This document shows, piece by piece, positions 59,849 to 64,000 of a stretch of DNA of 64,000 nucleotides. The translations under genes and the position numbers were made by a program. The notes beneath the pieces are model-generated. The model saw only the letters and a list, made by a program, of their open reading frames with translations, was not told the origin of the DNA and did no database searches. Every line of letters begins with the position of its first letter. Within the stretch, counting starts at the first letter, position 1. The stretch is from Marinobacterium sp. GTDB lineage: Bacteria > Pseudomonadota > Gammaproteobacteria > Pseudomonadales > Balneatricaceae. The DNA is taken from contig JAOXSF010000095.1 of NCBI GenBank assembly GCA_025800125.1, positions 1-64,000 of the forward strand. The letters run 5' to 3'.

Positions 59849-62491
59849 ATGACAGATCTTTCCTCCCAGGCGCCACAACCGCAGGCGATTTATCTGAAGG
59901 ATTATCAGGTACCGGCCTGGACGGTAGAAAGTACAGATCTTCACTTTGAACTGGGTGAAGAGAAAACCACTGTCACCAGTTTGCTGAAATTGCAGCGTAA
60001 CCCACTCTGCCAGCAGCAGAGCCCTGTACTGGTGCTGCATGGCCATAACAGTCTGGAGTTGTTATCAATACAGCTCAACGGTAACGATCTGCTCAGCTAC
60101 CAGCGTGACGATGAGCAGCTGAGTATTACCGATGTGCCAGATAGCATTGAGTTGCGTACAGTTGTGCAGATTGAACCGCAGAATAATACGGCGCTGGAAG
60201 GCCTGTATAAATCGGATGGCATGTTCTGTACGCAATGTGAGGCTGAGGGCTTTCGCCGCATTACCTTCTACCCGGACCGCCCTGACGTGATGGCAGTGTT
60301 CAGCACGACGATTGTGGCTGATAAAGTGCGTTATCCGGTATTGCTGTCTAATGGCAATCCGGTGGAACAGGGCGAGACAGATGATGGTCGTCATTTTGTA
60401 CGCTGGGAAGACCCGTTCCCGAAACCGGCCTATCTATTTGCACTGGTAGCTGGTGATCTGGCACATATTGAAGACAGCTTCATCACCATGAGTGGTCGTG
60501 AAGTGAAATTGCAGATCTTTGCGGAAAGCAAAGACCTGGACAAACTGCAGTACGCCATGGAGTCACTGCAAAAATCCATGCGCTGGGATGAAGAGGTATA
60601 TGGTCGCGAATACGATCTGGATATCTATATGATCGTCGCAGTGGACTTTTTTAATATGGGAGCCATGGAAAATAAAGGCCTTAATATCTTCAACACCTCC
60701 TGTGTGCTGGCGCATCCGCAGACTACCACTGATGCCGGCTTTCAGCGTGTTGAGGGTGTAGTCGCCCATGAATATTTTCATAACTGGTCGGGTAACCGTG
60801 TCACCTGCCGTGACTGGTTCCAGTTGAGCCTGAAAGAGGGCTTCACGGTATTCCGCGATGCTGAATTTTCGGCAGATATGAACTCTCGTACCGTCAAACG
60901 AGTGGAAGATGTAACGTTGTTACGTACCGCTCAGTTCGCAGAAGATGCAGGCCCTATGGCCCACCCGATTCGCCCGGCATCCTTTATCGAGATCTCCAAC
61001 TTCTACACCCTGACCGTCTACGAGAAAGGTGCAGAAGTGGTACGTATGATCCACACTCTGCTAGGCCCGGAGCTGTTCCGTAAAGGTTCTGACCTCTACT
61101 TTGAGCGCCATGATGGCCAGGCTGTAACTACGGATGATTTTGTGCAGGCGATGGAAGATGCTTCTGGCCGTGATTTGGGGCAGTTCCGTCTCTGGTACAG
61201 TCAGGCGGGCACACCGGTGCTGGATGTTACCGACAACTATGATAGTGAGACGGGCCGTTATGCGCTGCATGTGCAGCAGCGTTGCCCGGCAACACCTGAG
61301 GCGACTGAAAAGTCTCCATTTCACATTCCGTTAGCACTGGGGCTGCTGGATGAAGCCGGTGATGATCTGCCGCTGGCTGAAGGACAGACCACCCGAGTGC
61401 TGGATCTGACAAAAGCACAGCAGAGTTTTGTCTTTGAAAACCTGCCATGTCGTCCGGTACCATCATTGCTGCGAGGGTTCTCTGCACCCGTACGTGTTAA
61501 CTACCCGTACAGCATCGAGCAATTGCAGTTTCTGATTGCCCATGATAGTGATGGTTTTAACCGTTGGGATGCTGCCCAGACGCTGATGACTGATGTGATG
61601 GAGGCGCTGGTAGAGGATTGTCAGGCCGGACGTGAGCTGGTGCTGGAACCGGCGCTGGTTACCGCTGTGCAGGCGGTACTGAGTAACGATACGCTTGACC
61701 CGGCAATGGTTGCCTGTACGCTGAAGTTGCCGACAGAAGCCTATCTGGCAGAACGTGCTGAGGTTGTTGATGTGGATGCAATCCACACTGTACGTGAGTT
61801 TGTACGTACCAGTTTGGCAGTACAATTGAAAGAACCATTCCAGGCTGTGTATGATGCGAACTGCCAGTCTGAATCTTACAGCCCGGATGCGGCATCCATT
61901 GCACGCCGCAGTCTGAAAAGCCTTGCGCTTAACTATCTGATGGCAACACAGGATGCCCAGGTGTTGAGCCAGGTACAGCAACAGTTTGCTGAGGCTGATA
62001 ATATGACGGATCAGCTGGCAGCGCTGGCAGCGGTGGTACACTCACCTTCAGAACAATTGGGACAGCAATTGCTTGACCAGTTCTATCACCGTTGGATGAA
62101 CGAAAGTCTGGTGGTCAATCAGTGGCTGACAGTGCAGGCTTCCAGTCCGCAACCAGGTGCTTTACAGCGGGTACTGGCGTTGCTGGAACATGAAGCCTTT
62201 GATATGCGTAACCCTAACCGGGTACGCGCTTTACTGGGCGGTTTCTGCGGGCAGAACCCGACGGCATTCCACGCCGCAGATGGCAGTGGATATCGTTTCC
62301 TGGCAGAGCAGGTGATTGTGCTGAACGCACTGAATCCGCAGATTGCGTCCCGTCTGCTGACGCCACTGACTCGTTGGCGTAAATATGATGCGGCGCGTCA
62401 ATTGCTGATGAAAGAAGCGTTGCAACAGATCCTCGACAGTGGTGAACTGTCGAAAGACGTTTTTGAGGTGGTCAGCAAAAGTCTGGCCTGA
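59849..62491 (+). CDS. pepN: Aminopeptidase N
   Basis: An 880-residue M1 metallo-aminopeptidase similar to E. coli PepN. The substrate-recognition motif is Gly-Ala-Met-Glu-Asn, the zinc site His-Glu-Tyr-Phe-His-Asn-Trp-Ser-Gly-Asn-Arg with the third ligand in the following Glu-Gly-Phe-Thr-Val-Phe-Arg-Asp region. It trims N-terminal residues from cytoplasmic peptides. ATG at 59849 has AAGGAG upstream; the frame is open ten codons earlier. A hairpin follows at 62497. Confidence 0.96.
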   Translation: MTDLSSQAPQPQAIYLKDYQVPAWTVESTDLHFELGEEKTTVTSLLKLQRNPLCQQQSPVLVLHGHNSLELLSIQLNGNDLLSYQRDDEQLSITDVPDSIELRTVVQIEPQNNTALEGLYKSDGMFCTQCEAEGFRRITFYPDRPDVMAVFSTTIVADKVRYPVLLSNGNPVEQGETDDGRHFVRWEDPFPKPAYLFALVAGDLAHIEDSFITMSGREVKLQIFAESKDLDKLQYAMESLQKSMRWDEEVYGREYDLDIYMIVAVDFFNMGAMENKGLNIFNTSCVLAHPQTTTDAGFQRVEGVVAHEYFHNWSGNRVTCRDWFQLSLKEGFTVFRDAEFSADMNSRTVKRVEDVTLLRTAQFAEDAGPMAHPIRPASFIEISNFYTLTVYEKGAEVVRMIHTLLGPELFRKGSDLYFERHDGQAVTTDDFVQAMEDASGRDLGQFRLWYSQAGTPVLDVTDNYDSETGRYALHVQQRCPATPEATEKSPFHIPLALGLLDEAGDDLPLAEGQTTRVLDLTKAQQSFVFENLPCRPVPSLLRGFSAPVRVNYPYSIEQLQFLIAHDSDGFNRWDAAQTLMTDVMEALVEDCQAGRELVLEPALVTAVQAVLSNDTLDPAMVACTLKLPTEAYLAERAEVVDVDAIHTVREFVRTSLAVQLKEPFQAVYDANCQSESYSPDAASIARRSLKSLALNYLMATQDAQVLSQVQQQFAEADNMTDQLAALAAVVHSPSEQLGQQLLDQFYHRWMNESLVVNQWLTVQASSPQPGALQRVLALLEHEAFDMRNPNRVRALLGGFCGQNPTAFHAADGSGYRFLAEQVIVLNALNPQIASRLLTPLTRWRKYDAARQLLMKEALQQILDSGELSKDVFEVVSKSLA

Positions 62492-62496
62492 ATCAC

Positions 62497-62531
62497 ATGC
62501 GTCGGCGCGTTGTACGGGCCGACGCATTAAT
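62497..62531 (+). terminator. Hairpin after pepN
   Basis: ATGCGTCGGC and its exact complement around an 11-base loop, followed by TAATTT; a weak terminator or mRNA end. Confidence 0.55.
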
Positions 62532-62561
62532 TTGAGTTGCGTATTTAAACAAGGAAGCTCC

Positions 62562-62948
62562 ATGGAACGTTACCTGTCCCTGGCTGATAAATTTGATATT
62601 CAACAGAACTACCGTCGCTATGTTCGTCTGGCTGAACGCCATGACGGTGCGATGGCCAGCTATAACGATGCTCGTGCCAGCCGTGTCTGGGTTGTTGGCA
62701 TCATTGCGTTGCTGTTTGCACTGTCATCCAAATTCTTTATGGGTGCTGCTGCAGGTATGTTTGGTGTTTACTTCTACAGTGTGGTGCGTAGCTGGATGCG
62801 CACATCTGAAGTAAATGAAAATATGGAGCAGCTGGACCGCTGGTTCTCCACTAAAGGTCTGCGTTTTGAAGGTCGTATTATGTACAGCCAGAAGGACGAG
62901 CTGCTGGAACAGCCGCTGGACCCATTCGACGATGCTTGCTACCGCTAA
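62562..62948 (+). CDS. Small membrane protein, function unknown
   Basis: A 128-residue protein. Charged N-terminal 40 residues, then two adjacent hydrophobic segments at about 44-60 and 63-78, then a soluble acidic C-terminus. AAGGA precedes ATG at 62562 (upstream codons in the frame overlap pepN and are not used). No family recognised. It lies 9 bp before the next gene. Confidence 0.75.
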   Translation: MERYLSLADKFDIQQNYRRYVRLAERHDGAMASYNDARASRVWVVGIIALLFALSSKFFMGAAAGMFGVYFYSVVRSWMRTSEVNENMEQLDRWFSTKGLRFEGRIMYSQKDELLEQPLDPFDDACYR

Positions 62949-62957
62949 GCTCAGCGT

Positions 62958-63791
62958 ATGCAGAAAGAATACCGGGGGCTCAGCCGTCGCACCCAGCTGT
63001 TGCTGAATATGGCGGAGGGGCCGCTGGTTGACTTCAAGCGTGAAGCCAGTGGTATAAAAAGCCGTGACCTTGTAGCGTTTGCCAATGCTCCGCAAGGGGG
63101 AACCATCCTGATCGGGGTGGACGAAATAACCTCTGCTGATGGTGTGCAACGTGGCCAGGTTGTGGGTTGCAGCGTTGATGATAACGCCCGACTGTCATTG
63201 GTTAACAAAGCCACTGATTGTTATCCGGTTGTCGAAATAGAGCTCTATGTTGAAAATCTGGCTGCAAAGCCGATTCTACGACTGGAAATTCCCTCCGGGC
63301 TGCATAAGCCCTATTGCACACAGTATGGTGATTATGCGATTCGTGCAGACGGCCGTAACCGGGCATTGTTGCCTGATGAGTTACTGGCCATCTTTATGGA
63401 ACGTGAATCGGAACAGTTTCTGGCTCGTTTTCAGGATGCGGTAGGTCGGCTGGAAAAACAGCTGGTACATATGCGCCACCTTCTCAGCAGTGGCATGCTG
63501 GATGTCAGCGAGCATATAGGTGAACTGGACGCTCAGCTCAGCCGTACCACATCCAGGCTTGGTCAGCTGACTGATAGCAATAAAAAGCGCTCGCGAAATC
63601 TGTTACAGATTCTCGAACAAAGTCGTGATGCTGTCAGTGAGCTGGAAAGTCGTCTGAGGCCTGCCGAAATGCCATCTGTATTACCAGATTGTGCGGCGGA
63701 TGATCATGAACTATTGCTGGATATTCAGCATAAGCTGAATCGGCTGATTAATGAACTACCCGCAGCATCAATGCCGGATGAGCCATCCTGA
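62958..63791 (+). CDS. AlbA_2/Schlafen-type ATP-binding domain protein
   Basis: A 277-residue protein. Residues about 18-150 resemble the AlbA_2 (Schlafen-like, formerly AAA_4) domain: Val-Asp-Phe-Lys-Arg near residue 24, Leu-Val-Ala-Phe-Ala-Asn-Ala near residue 37, Gly-Gly-Thr-Ile-Leu-Ile-Gly-Val near residue 46, and Tyr-Ala-Ile-Arg near residue 125. The remaining part is a coiled coil (about 150-240). Role unknown; related domains occur in transcription and defence proteins. Possibly coexpressed with the small membrane protein. Confidence 0.75.
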   Translation: MQKEYRGLSRRTQLLLNMAEGPLVDFKREASGIKSRDLVAFANAPQGGTILIGVDEITSADGVQRGQVVGCSVDDNARLSLVNKATDCYPVVEIELYVENLAAKPILRLEIPSGLHKPYCTQYGDYAIRADGRNRALLPDELLAIFMERESEQFLARFQDAVGRLEKQLVHMRHLLSSGMLDVSEHIGELDAQLSRTTSRLGQLTDSNKKRSRNLLQILEQSRDAVSELESRLRPAEMPSVLPDCAADDHELLLDIQHKLNRLINELPAASMPDEPS

Positions 63792-63840
63792 CTGGCAGGA
63801 TTCCAGCTTTTCATGCCTATCTGTATCTGGAGCAAATACA

Positions 63841-64000
63841 TTGAGCACCTCAACTTCTACGGTCTCAAACACAGTCGTCTCAGCGTCTATCTGTACAGAG
63901 TCTATCGACCTGCTAGATGGCTGTTCTCATCTTGAGTTTCTTAACCGTTGCTGCTGGATTTTTGATCTGGATGGTACCCTGACCCGGCCTGTGCATGATT
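63841..64000 (+). CDS. HAD-family hydrolase (N-terminal part)
   Basis: Fifty-three codons are visible before the window ends. A TTG start at 63841 has GGAG nine bases upstream. After about 38 residues of Ser/Thr-rich leader comes Trp-Ile-Phe-Asp-Leu-Asp-Gly-Thr-Leu-Thr, the HAD nucleophile motif. Typical HAD phosphatases begin close to this motif, so a later start is possible. Confidence 0.7.
   Translation, partial: MSTSTSTVSNTVVSASICTESIDLLDGCSHLEFLNRCCWIFDLDGTLTRPVHD

Overview
The window looks like the chromosome of a marine gammaproteobacterium, probably an Oceanospirillaceae-type organism. This rests on the mix of genes (AlaA, PdxB, PepN, GlpG, Syd and YajG homologues, a DctPQM TRAP transporter, many chemosensory and c-di-GMP-type genes) and not on any marker gene, so the genus is left open.

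Bases 1-9500 are the edge of a P2-like prophage. The capsid and packaging genes L (cut by the window edge), M, N and O run leftward, and P and Q run rightward from a shared divergent control region. Beyond Q comes a leftward accessory block: a HigB/HigA-like toxin-antitoxin pair, two small envelope proteins, a Bro-N antirepressor, two tandem copies of a C4-like antisense RNA with terminators, and an HNH endonuclease whose 3' end is duplicated as a broken remnant. Integrase, replication and Ogr genes are not in the window.

Bases 9588-38130 are mostly housekeeping chromosome: an orphan trpB, a chemoreceptor with a C-terminal sensor domain, pdxB, a PilZ protein, an ATP-NAD kinase homologue, a repeat lipoprotein, htpX, an rRNA methyltransferase plus exonuclease pair, a TRAP transporter (dctPQM), an M48 protease plus DUF898 pair, a three-gene sensory cluster (response regulator, periplasmic binding protein, hybrid kinase), two paralogous HDOD proteins, alaA, msrB, a 3-methyladenine glycosylase-like gene, syd-yajG and a tRNA Asp-Val-Asp cluster.

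Bases 38131-53516 form what reads as one amine-catabolic region. A quinohemoprotein amine dehydrogenase (qhpA, the radical SAM maturase qhpD, the CTQ-bearing gamma subunit qhpC, and beta subunit qhpB) lies divergent from a giant soluble hybrid histidine kinase and its TorR-like response regulator. A porin and an aldehyde dehydrogenase follow on the far side of the kinase. Four tandem decamers, each with ACA at positions 4-6, lie about 122-126 bp upstream of both the porin and qhpA start codons, in the same orientation relative to each gene. This suggests one regulator coordinates substrate entry, amine oxidation and aldehyde oxidation.

Bases 53666-64000 are again chromosomal: a PAS-GGDEF cyclase, a PLP-dependent deaminase-family protein, nadK, a metallophosphoesterase, glpG, yeaC, a DUF2797 protein, pepN, two poorly known proteins and the start of a HAD-family hydrolase. 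Four short tandem-repeat tracts (31041, 35951, 41471, 42336) are scattered through the window, two of them in frame inside the giant kinase gene.
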